Shown one piece after another: positions 43,448 to 53,259 of a DNA stretch of 64,000 bases. The stretch covers positions 541,501-605,500 of the forward strand of contig JAYKKM010000207.1 in assembly GCA_035772405.1 (NCBI GenBank), written 5' to 3'. The position numbers and the translations under genes were made by a program. Every line of letters starts with the position of its first letter. The first letter of the stretch is position 1. Under the pieces are notes generated by a model. It did no database searches, was not told the DNA's origin, and worked only from the letters and a program-made list of their open reading frames with translations. This DNA comes from Chrysogorgia sp. JL179-B06. Lineage: Eukaryota > Cnidaria > Anthozoa > Scleralcyonacea > Chrysogorgiidae.

Positions 43448-43945
43448 ATCCTGGTGATGAATACAGATACTTTAAATAATTGCATCCAGTGGCGGACACT
43501 AGGGGGGCAAGAAGTGGAAGCGCTACATATTACAATAACAACAGCAGCAAAATGGCGTGTTTTAATAAAAACAAGCGAAAGTATTCTAATCCCACAAAAT
43601 AAGTGTTATGAAGTAAGTTTGGATAAAGAAATTTCTTACAAGTTACAACATGCTTGATGCTTCGCATTTTCCCATTGTCATTTGAATTTTGCTTCGCAAA
43701 GGGTTAGAAATGTTCACACATTGCATAAAAGTCTTACAGCGAAAAATATACTAAGCACAAATGATTTCAGCAGCATGCTGTAATTTATTTAGAAACAATT
43801 TTAACCTTCTCATTTGACTATTGACATGCTGTAGCCATAGGCATAGCACTATCGATGGCTATAAACAATAATAACAACAGTTGAAACTTGAAAGTATCTA
43901 CAGCATTAAGATGATAGTTTAAAGTACTACAGTATATACATGTTT
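43448..43945. other. no gene; orphan hAT-like end
   Basis: CAGTGGCGGACACTAGGGGG at 43489 looks like a hAT terminal repeat, but no matching right end is seen in the window. The rest is AT-rich. Confidence 0.4.
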
Positions 43946-44995
43946 TTAATTACAGGGTGCAATTCGGGCTTTTTGATTTACCCAACGATCAAGCACTTTG
44001 TCCAAGTTTATCCTTTTTAACAGGTCTTTGTTCATCGATAGCAACATAAAGTCATTGGCCAACGAACTGTCTAAGCTATTACAAGCCCAGGTCAATATCC
44101 GATTCATACCACTGAAGCTTCTTTCCACGGTTGCAGTACCAACTGGCAAGGTCTTCGATATGGCGATCACCTTGAATAAGTTGGGATACAACTCAGGGTC
44201 GATGTTCTTTCCGGCCGCAATTAGAATCTTCGCACGTTCACACTCGGTTTTAAGCAAGGCAGAGTCAATATGGAGACAATCTCCAAATTTGGCAACGAGA
44301 CTGGATAGAGTCGTGTAATCCAGGTATGTCGATTTTGATGCATCTAAAGCCTCCAGAGCTCCCAGTATATCGGTATTCTCGCCAGAGAAACGTCGTTCCA
44401 ATTCTTTGAGGAGCATGGGAACAGAAGCTGCCTTGAGACGTTCACATAATTCACGAGGGCATGCAGATCTTGTGGAATCTTGTCTGGAAACATGCACGGG
44501 ATCCTCATAGTCCAAGGTAATGTTTCACAGTCGAACATAGCTCTTTGGCGGATTCAATGATGTCGTTGGTTTCAATCTCGACAAGAAGCTTCCTTACAGC
44601 CACCATTTCGTTGGCTACGTTTAGCCATTTGACATTGGTCTCTTGCATAGCCTTACTTAATCCATGCATTATTGACAAAAGCTGATGAAGAAAGCAAAGG
44701 GAGATAACAAATTTTCCCAAGAGAATCTTGTGATAGAGACCTGCTGCTGAATCGGCTTGGTTTGAATTGGAAGCACCGATCTTCTGATGGTTGACGAGAA
44801 TCGCTCGGAGTCTTTTAACCATTGTATTAACACCCTCAAACTTACAAGCCCATCAGACTTCTGTAAGAGAGGAGGTTGCCATTATGGGCTGTTTTGGATA
44901 AACTCCTTTTGAACAGCTTCGAATATTTCTCTGTTGCTGGCGACGTTGAAAATGGTGTGCAAAGCCTTGTACTGAGGAAAATGGCAGACGTGCGG
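43946..44995 (-). pseudogene. ZMYM-like hAT transposase, C-terminal half (outer split gene)
   Basis: Minus strand: QYKALHTIFNVASNREIFEA, then WACKFEGVNTMVKRLRAILV, DSAAGLYHKILLGKFVISLC, HQLLSIMHGLSKAMQETNVK. After a stop/shift near 44510: VSRQDSTRSACPRELCERLK, YPNLFKVIAISKTLPVGTAT, VERSFSGMNRILTWACNSLD (hAT dimerisation domain) and the end VLDRWVNQKARIAPCN. It joins in content to the N-terminal half at 51215-52412: the last N-terminal words (AAYFRTVNEACD) lead naturally into the first words here (KACDAPHVCHFPQYKALHTI). I therefore infer one gene split by the insertion at about 45.0-51.2 kb. Confidence 0.75.
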
Positions 44996-45196
44996 TGCAT
45001 CGCACGCCTTGGGAGACAGTGGCGTGCGATGTTTTTTTGCGTCTACAACGCATATTTTGATTCGTATTTTTAATTAGAAATTGACATAAAGAATGTCTAC
45101 ATCGGAAATCCATTGTTTAAACTTTAAAAGTCTCGCTTTTATCTGAAAATTGAAAATAAGTATAAAGTTTTACAATATATGTATATAAAAGTCGTT

Positions 45197-46074
45197 TTTA
45201 TTCATCGTCACTGGATTCATCGTCGCTGGTTATTTCTTCGTCGGAAATCTCGATTCTTGCCATCTTAGTTGGTGGTTCAGTGGCTTCAGTCACTGGTTTC
45301 TGCAACGACACTCGGCGCCGTTTCTCCAGGTAAATATCAAGCGCCTCTCTGTCGATCAGCGTCTCTCTTCTTTGCTCCAGAGATTGTCGTTAATTTTAAT
45401 ACCAAGGAGCATATTTAATGTTGCGTGGTTGGTGCTAAACCGCTAGTCGGACATCATTCTTGTGAGGAGACTGAACGAACGTTCAACTGACGAGTTGGAT
45501 CCAGAAATGGCGATGATCAGCTCCGCAAGAAGACATAGATTGGGATATTCATCATTTCGATACTGGAATATCTTCGCCCATAGGTCAACAGCCTCGTGAC
45601 CGCGAAGTGTTGCCAATACATAACGTTGAAAAGCAACCCACTTGTTCACAACTTTCAGCTTATCGAAGTTGGCAGCATCCAAAGTTTCCTGAAAATGGGA
45701 ATAAATCATCTGGATTTCAGCTAGGCCATATGACTTGTCATTTCCCCAGTTAATTCAGTCCATAGCCTGGATGATAGGGTTGTTGTAGTTGTCGAATCTT
45801 CTCTTTAGGCAAGCTACGATTTCTACTGCCACGCTTTTCTTTGCCAAGAAAGCTTGTCGACTGCTCTCCTGGTCTAACCGTTTGAGATACATGTCTACAA
45901 TCGTTGTTTGACGGTTATCAAGCTTTCTTCCATCACCTGGGGCTTTAAAGACCGGTTTTAGGATCTTTAAATCATCGTTATCGGGTGAATCTTGCACAAC
46001 GTAGCGGCATAAATGTGTAGTGATGTCGTCTTCGATCGATTCATAGATGGCAAAGTCTTCAAGTTCCTCTAGTG
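45197..46074 (-). pseudogene. C17orf113/ZNF862-like hAT transposase, C-terminal part
   Basis: Minus strand from the LINE junction: LEELEDFAIYESIEDDITTH, then KLDNRQTTIVDMYLKRLDQE, VEIVACLKRRFDNYNNPIIQ. After a shift: FQETLDAANFDKLKVVNKWV, RNDEYPNLCLLAELIIAISG, SNSSVERSFSLLTRMMSD (hAT dimerisation motif). A TAG follows, then RFSTNHATLNMLLGIKINDN and an acidic tail ending ISDEEITSDDESSDDE with stop near 45197. The N-terminal part is at 49600-50990 beyond the LINE. Confidence 0.78.
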
Positions 46075-46224
46075 CAATAATAATAATAATATACAATATT
46101 TATACAGGTTAGCTTGGTCAGCCAAGCACAGGCTAGCTGCTGTCACTCAAGGACTGTAAAAATAAATATAAAAATTAAAAATTAAATTAATCCTATTTTT
46201 AAAATGTAGTTCTTTAAAATGTAG

Positions 46225-47940
46225 TCAATTTCCATAAAAATTTCTACATTTTTGTTTAAAAGTCAAAAACGACGTTTCATTCCTCAATTCATCTGGTAGT
46301 TCATTAAATACCAATGCTCCTTGAAACGAGAACATCTTGCGGCCAGATTCTGTTTTCACTTTTGGTAGCCTCAGTTTTAAATTATTGCCTCTTGTTTCTT
46401 TCAGATGAGAGAATTTTTCAAAAATGCCATTACGTTTTTCTGCCACAAGTCCATGTAGACATTTAAAAACTTCTTGTACACAATGTAGTTTCCTGATGTT
46501 TCTTATTGGGCACCAGCGGTTTGGAATTGCATTTTTTCCATGTACGATTTTAAAAGCACGATCTTGAACTTGTTGAAATCGGAGGGTTGCGGTGTTTGAT
46601 ATGCCAAGAAATAGGTTGCTACAATAACGTAGAGTTGATTCTATCATAGCTTTGTAAATTATCTCGGCAACATATGGACTAATATTCTGCCGGATACGTG
46701 ATAGTAATTTAACCCTCGCTGAAGCTTTTTTGATGGTTCTGTCAATATGCTTGTTGTAATTAAGTGACTTGTCCTCTACACCCAAATATTCATAAGATTC
46801 TGACTCATTTATGCTGGTTCCGTTTATCTTTACTTGTACTTTCTGTGATTTGTTGAGTTTCTTGCTTGTTCCGTATAATACAAATTCGGTTTTCCCTTTC
46901 TTAAGATTTAGGATAAGCTTGTTGTCAGAAAACCATCTCGCGAGATTGAAGAGATCAGAGTTTAAATTTAACTCGATAGTTTCACAAGTTTTATCCGATG
47001 TAAAAATCACTGTATCGTCTGCGTATAGGAGAATTTTACATTTCTGCAGTTGTAAGTCGATATCATTAATAAGTAGTATGAAGAGCAAAGGGCCGAGCAC
47101 TGATCCTTGTGGTACACCTGCAACGATAGTTTGCCTTTCAGAGATTGCCGAATCAAACACAGATTGTTTTCTTCCAAACAGGTAGTTTTCAAACCAAATC
47201 AGTTCCCTATCTCTGATACCGTAGCATGGAAGTTTTGAAAGAAGACGACCATGATCTATCGTATCGAATGCTTTTCTTAAGTCGATAAACACTGCTCCAG
47301 TTAATTCTCCGTGGTCCATGTGATCTCTTATGTGGTCTGAAAGATATGTTACAGGATGTTGGGTTGATCTATCTTTCCTGAAAGCAAACTGATTTGGGGA
47401 TAGGAACGAATTCTTCTCTAGGTATTGGTATAACTGATGTTGGACAACTCTTTCAAACAGCTTTAACAGAACAGACAGAACTGATATAGGTCTGTAGTTG
47501 TCCATGGAAGACTGCTTTCCAGTTTTAAAAACAGGGCTGATTTTTGCACATTTTTCAGCCTGAGGGAATACTGATTGTTCCAAGCATGAGTTGATAAGAT
47601 AGGCTAGAGGGACTGCAATTTCTTCAGCGCCGTGCTTTATCATTGATGTTGGGATGTTGTCATAACCTCCAGCTTTAGACGTTTTTAATTGTCTCAGTAG
47701 TTTAACCAGGTCGCAAACAGAAATTTTTTCAAAATAGAACTGTTTCCCTTGCTGGTTAATTTCCTTTGATAGATTTGAGTGATCGTGATTTTTCCATACT
47801 GTGTTGCCCAGGGTTACCATGGACATCTGCAATATTTTCCCAACATTGGTAAAATATGTACAGAAACCCTTGGCAATGGAATTTTTATCAGACGTTGTAG
47901 TTCCTTCTATATCAAAAACTTTGCTGGTCATCGATTTCAC
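46225..47940 (-). CDS. LINE reverse transcriptase ORF, long open frame
   Basis: 571 codons without a stop. Motifs in order: SLDVCDLVKLLRQLKTSKAG-type start (SVCDLVKLLRQLKTSKAGGY), DNIPTSMIKH, KCAKISPVFKTGKQSSMDNY with RPISVLSVLLKLFERVVQHQ, FLSPNQFAFRKDRSTQHPVT, and AVFIDLRKAFDTIDHGRLLS (motif A Asp). They continue with VAGVPQGSVLGPLLFILLIN (motif B), ILLYADDTVIF (motif C, YADD intact) and the C-terminal SLNYNKHIDRTIKKASARVK. The last block reads FQQVQDRAFKIVHGKN, with the end FNELPDELRNETSFLTFKQK. This is the best preserved enzyme in the window. The start codon used here is only the first ATG in frame, since the natural protein begins in the endonuclease upstream. Confidence 0.9.
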   Translation of the reverse strand: MKSMTSKVFDIEGTTTSDKNSIAKGFCTYFTNVGKILQMSMVTLGNTVWKNHDHSNLSKEINQQGKQFYFEKISVCDLVKLLRQLKTSKAGGYDNIPTSMIKHGAEEIAVPLAYLINSCLEQSVFPQAEKCAKISPVFKTGKQSSMDNYRPISVLSVLLKLFERVVQHQLYQYLEKNSFLSPNQFAFRKDRSTQHPVTYLSDHIRDHMDHGELTGAVFIDLRKAFDTIDHGRLLSKLPCYGIRDRELIWFENYLFGRKQSVFDSAISERQTIVAGVPQGSVLGPLLFILLINDIDLQLQKCKILLYADDTVIFTSDKTCETIELNLNSDLFNLARWFSDNKLILNLKKGKTEFVLYGTSKKLNKSQKVQVKINGTSINESESYEYLGVEDKSLNYNKHIDRTIKKASARVKLLSRIRQNISPYVAEIIYKAMIESTLRYCSNLFLGISNTATLRFQQVQDRAFKIVHGKNAIPNRWCPIRNIRKLHCVQEVFKCLHGLVAEKRNGIFEKFSHLKETRGNNLKLRLPKVKTESGRKMFSFQGALVFNELPDELRNETSFLTFKQKCRNFYGN

Positions 47941-48349
47941 TTCTTTTGTAGGGTAGCACTTTTTGATTTGGTTCCAAAATAGTTTGGGTGAGTTAATTAA
48001 TGTTTTCGTTGAAAAGACATCTATTGTAATTTGCTTCGCTTTTCCTTATGGTCTAGGTGACAGAATTTCGCGATTTTTTATATGCCATCCAATCAGTAGC
48101 CGATCCACTTCGTTTTGCTTTTTTCAGGAGAAAATCACGATTCCTTATTTTGGATTTAATTTCGGCAGTTAGCCATGGACAATCACGACCTCTTACCATT
48201 TTTTGTATCATGGGCGCATGTTTATCAATAATTGTTATCAGATGACACTTGTTCCAAGCATCGTTTATATCCGTGTATCCGTTAATGATGTTGTCCCAGG
48301 AAATCTGACTAAGGTCAGATTTAAACCGTTCTTTACTGTATCTTGAAAA

Positions 48350-48990
48350 GTTTCAAGTGTGAATCTTGCATGGCTGAAACCTACGGCAGTTGATTTTTCT
48401 TACTGTACCAATAAGGTCATGATCACTGAGTGAATTTGAATAAACAGTCTGTTTCAACAGGTGGTGTTCATGGGTAGTTGCGATAATGTCAATCAGTGTT
48501 TTTGATTCATGCGTCGTTCTAGTTTATTGTTTTATTACCTGCTTTAAACCATTTAAATTGATACAATTTTTAATGGCTTTATGATCTGATGATACTAGGT
48601 AATCACAGTTTAAGTCTCCTGACATTATTACTTCTTTACCATCAGCTACGGAGACTGATCATGTCATCAAACTTTGGCTCAAAGTCTTTTATTAAATGCT
48701 TTGATGAGTCGGGTGGACGATATATCGTACAAAGTAAGATTGATTTAGATTTCTGAATAAATATTTCAATCCATAGTGCTTCAATGCCATTAGTTTGTAG
48801 GTCTGGTCGCTCTTGCCAATTGAGATCATTTCTAATGTACATGCACACTCTGCCACCAGTTCCAGATGAGCGATCTTATCAAGGTGTAACCATCGACCAT
48901 TACTTCTTTGTTTGTAATGTTTTTACTCAAATGGCTTTCACTAATGCCCAGAATATGAATATTTCTGTTTGTTTCCTGAAGTAAGAGACG
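48350..48990 (-). pseudogene. LINE AP-endonuclease domain, frameshifted
   Basis: Minus strand: LLQETNRNIHILGISESHLS, then (shifted) GGRVCMYIRNDLNWQERPDL, NGIEALWIEIFIQKSKSILL and CTIYRPPDSSKHLI. Next, VIMSGDLNCDYLVSSDHKAI (the catalytic GDLN) and LLKQTVYSNSLSDHDLIGTV (the catalytic SDH). The order and key residues are those of the exonuclease-endonuclease-phosphatase fold used by CR1/L2 LINEs to nick target DNA. At least three shifts. The first part of the domain is missing, so the element is 5'-truncated. Confidence 0.85.
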
Positions 48991-48995
48991 TACAG

Positions 48996-49359
48996 TTTTC
49001 AAGAAAAAGTCCCCCGGACACTATCCGCTAGCAGATATTGTCCCTCCTCGCAGATTCTGTCCCCCAAAAAGAAATACTGGGATAAGCTTTAGTTCTTGTG
49101 TTCTTTGGTCGAAATATAGAAATTTGGACTAATAATAAACGCCAAATTGAGAAACCGATATTGCTAATTGCATTGCTAAACAAAATATCGCAAAACCCTT
49201 AACGCAAAACTTTTTATCAAGTATACCTCGTTATTGATTCACAAAGGCATTTCGCGTAAACAAAAGCACAATTGCTAGTATATAAGGAAATTGTCTTCAC
49301 AGTGCTGTCCACTCTCTTTTACCAAAAGCTATCAGCTTTTTGCCATTGTCTCATGCCCG
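48996..49359. other. no gene; flank with GGGGGACA repeat words
   Basis: The phrase GGACACTATCCGCT occurs at 49017 and again in direct orientation at 49617 after GGGGG. Otherwise AT-rich. Confidence 0.4.
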
Positions 49360-49570
49360 AAATGTGTGATGACATGATTTTGTGCGACCACTGGTTTCAC
49401 TTTAATTGTGTAAATGTGGAGAGTTTGGAGTCCGATGAAGCGTGATTGTGCCCCGAATGCACCCTGCCACCATTCTGAACAATTTGTCTTTTTAAACTTT
49501 ATTTTGAACCATTATTTTTAGTTCTTCTCTTTTTGGTTTTATTAATTAGGAAAATTTGTCTAATAAAAGT
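49360..49570 (+). pseudogene. PHD-finger terminal exon, copy 1
   Basis: The plus-strand frame reads MCDDMILCDHWFHFNCVNVE, then SLESDEA-stop-LCPECTLPPF with a stop. This is the second half of a PHD zinc finger (C..CD..WFHF.C..L...W.CPEC). The stop TGA replaces the invariant Trp codon TGG. A CHC pair just upstream (about 49344) may be the first ligands. PHD fingers read histone tails; in cnidarian genomes they are also found at the C-termini of transposon proteins. Confidence 0.6.
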
Positions 49571-49690
49571 GTTTGCTTAATGCACAAAGCTTTAGTTTTT
49601 GAGTTTCACTTGGGGGGACACTATCCGCTGTGACACCGGTACATCAATTTCACAAGAAGCGAAGGTATTAAAATTATTTTGATTTAATAA

Positions 49691-49893
49691 TAGGCGCTTC
49701 TGGGTCGTTCCTACGTAATAAACGTATTTGATTTCATAGTGCATACCATTTCTCTCAAAACGGATCAAGACCATTTCCTTATCGGATTTGGTCTTGCGAG
49801 CCTGTGACCCATCACTTAGTAAACTCACTGAATGTTTACTCGCCAAAATAACAGCACATTTCTCCTTGATTGCCTGAGAGATACAGGATATGT
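49691..49893 (-). pseudogene. hAT-like exon block, copy 1 (duplicated)
   Basis: The minus-strand frame reads ISCISQAIKEKCAVILASKH, then SLLSDGSQARKTKSDKEMVL and IRFERNGMHYEIKYVYYVGT. LSDGSQARKT is the conserved catalytic-core block of C17orf113/ZNF862-type hAT proteins. A second copy lies at 50106-50308. Confidence 0.78.
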
Positions 49894-50105
49894 AAATGTG
49901 TGATGACATGATTTTGTGCGACCACTGGTTTCACTTTAATTGTGTAAATGTGGAGAGTTTGGAGTCCGATGAAGCGTGATTGTGCCCCGAATGCACCCTG
50001 CCACCATTCTGAACAATTTGTCTTTTTAAACTTTATTTTGAACCATTATTTTTAGTTCTTCTCTTTTTGGTTTTATTAATTAGGAAAATTTGTCTAATAA
50101 AAGTT
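49894..50105 (+). pseudogene. PHD-finger terminal exon, copy 2
   Basis: Matches 49360-49570 almost perfectly (one A inserted in the terminal AATAAAAAGT), including the same TGA in place of the PHD Trp codon. The duplication is therefore younger than that mutation. Confidence 0.65.
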
Positions 50106-50308
50106 AGGCGCTTCTGGGTCGTTCCTACGTAATAAACATATTTGATTTCATAGTGCATACCATTTCTCTCAAAACGGATCAAGACCATTTCCTTATCGGA
50201 TTTGGTCTTGCGAGCCTGTGACCCATCACTTAGTAAACTCATTGAATGTTTACTCGCCAAAATAACAGCACATTTCTCCTTGATTGCCCGAGAGATACAG
50301 GATATGTA
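50106..50308 (-). pseudogene. hAT-like exon block, copy 2 (duplicated)
   Basis: Same as 49691-49893 with few substitutions (for example SRAIKEKC for SQAIKEKC and SKHSM for SKHSV). Together with the PHD copies it shows a tandem duplication of a unit of about 415 bp, copy 1 carrying 120 extra bases (49571-49690). Confidence 0.85.
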
Positions 50309-51214
50309 TTGCCTGTGAAAAAATAAAATCACAACACTTCACAACCGAGTCATTGAAATAATTTACATTACAGTATTAATATCTAGTTAAATAGTATATA
50401 CCGTTAATTAACTGCACTTTAGCTTCTTGAAGTACTTTCACAAGGACCGTGAAGTGGGTAAGAGGTATCGTTGGAGCCAATGCCAGTTCATATGCAGTCT
50501 TAATTAAAATACGGTGTGCGTTGCGACTGGCACTGGTAATCAACTTGTCTATTCGTGGCTGTGAAGGGCCATCTTGTACTGTTGTTTTCTCTTTCTCGCC
50601 AAGATATCTCCATTTGTAGTGCAATGTCATGACCTTAACACAGCAATTGAATCAGATTGTGCATTACGAAAAATCAAAGCCACAAGTTTTGGTAAACATA
50701 CCTGACTCTTCGTTACAGAGTTTGTGCCATCGATGAACGAACGAGCAGAAATCTTCGCGCTCCCATTGACTAAAGGGTTGTTCATAATATCTCTCGTATT
50801 TAGCGCAAAGCTTGCACCAGATGAAATTTACCATCGTTCGCCCAGCCTCTACAGTTTTTATCCGAAATATGCTTTCTTTTCCCCAACTTTTGAACGTCTG
50901 TAATGTCACAGAATTTCCCTTTTTCTCTCGGCTGTGATTGTTGCTGTTGCCATTGTGGTTTAGAGAGTAGATTCTGTAATCTGATCCTGTTGTGATGTCA
51001 ATTCTGTATTTTTAAAACACTTTGCCTTTGACAGTTTGTCTTGCAGTACACCGCAATTTCCTGCGCGATGCAACATTTTTCTTCGGGTTGTGATAAAAAT
51101 GTTGCTCCGTGCGGAAATTAATCATGATGAAAAGCCTGCTTGAACAGCTTTTGAGGCGTGTGATGGATCGCACGCCTAATTTGCTTCAGGCGTGTGAATA
51201 GGCGTGCGCCCACG

Positions 51215-52412
51215 TGACAGGCTCAATCACATGCTTCATTAACTGTACGAAAATAAGCCGCTACAATCAAATTCAGATGGTGCGCAGCACAGTGGATATA
51301 AAGCAACCAAGGATAATATCTCCTCAGTTTAGCAGCTACGCCTTCGTAACATCCACTCATAACAGATGCACCATCTGCTCCAAGCGCCAGAAGAGTGGCG
51401 GACGAGCTCAGTTTTTCAAAACTCCTTCATTCACAATGGTCTGGGCATCAGTCTCTAAGTCTTGCGAGATCATCAAATCGTTCTTCGATTCGTCCTTCGT
51501 CGTTTACAAACCTAAAACAAGTCAACAGCTCTTCATGCCCGCATTATCTTTGCATTCATCGATGAGCATTGAATACATCCCGCTCTGTCTATCTGTTCCT
51601 CTATCAGATGTCGAACCTCGGAAGCCATGGCTCTTATCAACTCGAGCGAAGATCGCTTTGTATGTTTGAATCACCGTCCTATGCATTTGTTTGAATGTTG
51701 GGTTAGTACGTAGAATTACATTGATGAATTCTTTCCAATTTCCTGCATTGAGCGTCTCGTCAGTTTCATCATGCCCTCTATACGCCACTCTTCAGAACAA
51801 AAGTAATCATCATACTCCAACAGCATCTTCATGTAATCTCGATTGTTTTCCACTAAAGACGGTCTCTCAGGGTCTAACATATTTATAATACTAGCCCCTG
51901 GATTCTTTTTCTGGATGTTATAACTTTCCCAACGAGTCATGGAAAGGAGGTGATCAGAGCATGCGTCATGGGCTTTAAATCCGCGATTATTTTCCATCGC
52001 CTTTGACCAGTTAGAAAAACCAACTTTAGTGAATGCCGTGTCGCTCTTTGACGTCGATGTGCTAAAGTTCCTACACGCAGAACAAAATGCTTTGTCTTTT
52101 GCAATGCTGTATTCAAGCCACGGGTTGCTCGAAAACAACGATTCTTCTGGCCTCTCAGATAGGACCCAAGGTTTGGCTGCGAGGGCCCATCCACCAAAGA
52201 TCCAAGATCACTCACTAACCCAAATCCTAACCCTAAAACTGACTTGGGTTGATGTTACAATAATTTTAAATTTCGGTTGCTCATATATCGAGAAAGGGCC
52301 TGGTTGCCACAGCTCCAGCTGTTGATGATGCTCCATCTGATTCATTAGTCATTTCACGATTTGCTCTTTTAGCGAAATATGAAGTTATTGTGCGATTTGC
52401 AGTCTTCTTCAT
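51215..52412 (-). pseudogene. ZMYM-like hAT transposase, N-terminal half (outer split gene)
   Basis: ATG at 52412 (minus) begins MKKTANRTITSYFAKRANRE, then TNESDGASSTAGAVATRP. A segment at about 52205-52320 with telomere-like CCTAACCCTAAAAC breaks the frame. The gene continues DLGSLVDGPSQPNLGSYLRG, SSNPWLEYSIAKDKAFCSAC (TTF-type zinc finger, FCSAC), FTKVGFSNWSKAMENNRGFK and AHDACSDHLLSMTRWESY. It goes on GHDETDETLNAGNWKEFINV, YSMLIDECKDNAG (catalytic DE-region), and AHHLNLIVAAYFRTVNEACD. Many stops occur from 51520 downwards. Its C-terminal half is at 43946-44995. Confidence 0.8.
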
Positions 52413-53259
52413 ATTGTTGAAGTTCGCCTCTCTTAATTGTTTCACCCGTCTCAACAATTCACAATAAAATCACTCACGATAAGTCATGGCCAGAAATTAT
52501 GGACATTGAGCCTGCGCTATTTGTGTAGCAGCATTACGCTTAAAACCCCATTTAACCCTCCGCATCCCCGTGGACCATATTACGACCCATCGATCATGCG
52601 TTTAATTTATTCATCTCAAATGTCACGCATCTTCTCAAAGACTCAAATCTGACTTCCAAGCGTGCCATCTAATGTGTTAGCTAAGTAATCACGCGGGTGT
52701 TATACCTTGTCATCCCAAATACACCGATAGCATTGGAAAGCTACGTTTTCACTAAGTATTCTTATCCAAACCATAGTAAACTTTGAACAATGCTGCGGGT
52801 TATATCAGCGAAGGAAAGCCGTGTGTTTGAAGGTAAAGTAAGATGACACGTTGTTTTGCCAGTTGGAAATGTCCTATGTTTTGAAGATTCAAAACGAAAA
52901 AGCAAGGCCGTTATTTCGAATATTGAAACCTAACGTAACAAATAATATTGAGCAATCATTTGTTAATGAGAAACGATTTCGGAACTAAAAATAAATTTTA
53001 CATTGTCATTGGCGTGTTAATTAAACCACCTTGCAATTCCATTCACAAATGTAGATAATCATCTAGAATATTTTCTCTGAAATGTTTTTTTGTGCTTAGC
53101 ATGTGATTTATAACAAAATGCACCATTAAAATAGTGTTTTGAAAACCTAAAATTTTTTACAAAGTGTGTTCTCAGAATGCTGCAAATGCCATTTCAGAGA
53201 TCCAATTCATATTTTCGACATTTGTCGTCTCCCGACTTTTGGTTACACTCATTTCACTA
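52413..53259. other. no gene seen
   Basis: About 0.85 kb of AT-rich flank without recognisable coding or repeat content. Confidence 0.4.

Larger units (their letters stand above)
46075..48995 (-). mobile_element. LINE with endonuclease and RT (CR1/L2-like), 5'-truncated
   Basis: This minus-strand non-LTR element encodes an AP-like endonuclease and reverse transcriptase. It ends in a (TAT)n tail against CTCTAGTG in the hAT gene at about 46075. The 571-codon frame (47940-46225) is intact for the RT. The upstream endonuclease part (48990 to about 48350) has frameshifts. The insertion splits the inner hAT gene. No clear target duplication was found, perhaps because the 5' junction at about 48995 is blurred. 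Confidence 0.88.
49600..50990 (-). pseudogene. C17orf113/ZNF862-like hAT transposase, N-terminal part
   Basis: Minus strand: ATG near 50968 gives MATATITAE, then after a shift GNSVTLQTFKSWGKESIFRI, RTMVNFIWCKLCAKYERYY (zinc-finger-like WCKLC) and a GTATGT donor near 50700. A second exon after an AG near 50633 reads VMTLHYKWRYLGEKEKTTVQ, DGPSQPRIDKLITSASRNAH, ELALAPTIPLTHFTVLVKVL. A third exon, duplicated at 50308-50106 and 49893-49691, gives LSDGSQARKT. The intron/exon pattern is inferred. The rest of the protein is found beyond the LINE at 46074-45197. Confidence 0.72.
44996..51214 (-). mobile_element. second hAT element inserted in the ZMYM-like hAT gene
   Basis: Inferred from the split reading frame of the outer gene. 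Both ends carry GC-rich copies of GGCGTGCGAT / GGCGTGTGA. At the left end are CAGTGGCGTGCGATG (about 45019) and CATCGCACGCC. At the right end are GGATCGCACGCC and GGCGTGCGCCCACGTG (about 51154-51210). This fits terminal/subterminal inverted repeats. The outer gene word GCATGTGAT (right side, complement) and GCGTGCGAT (left side, complement) may be a diverged target duplication. Exact ends are not resolved. It carries a C17orf113/ZNF862-like transposase gene and itself contains a LINE. Confidence 0.6.

Noticed and set aside
43489..43508. CAGTGGCGGACACTAGGGGG as a hAT terminus
   Set aside because: No inverted partner or target duplication found in the window; kept only as an orphan end.
44853..45113. 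86-codon basic minus-strand frame
   Set aside because: It spans the junction of two hAT elements and mixes frames; not a gene.
46811..47185. 124-codon plus-strand frame inside the LINE
   Set aside because: Antisense of the intact RT frame.
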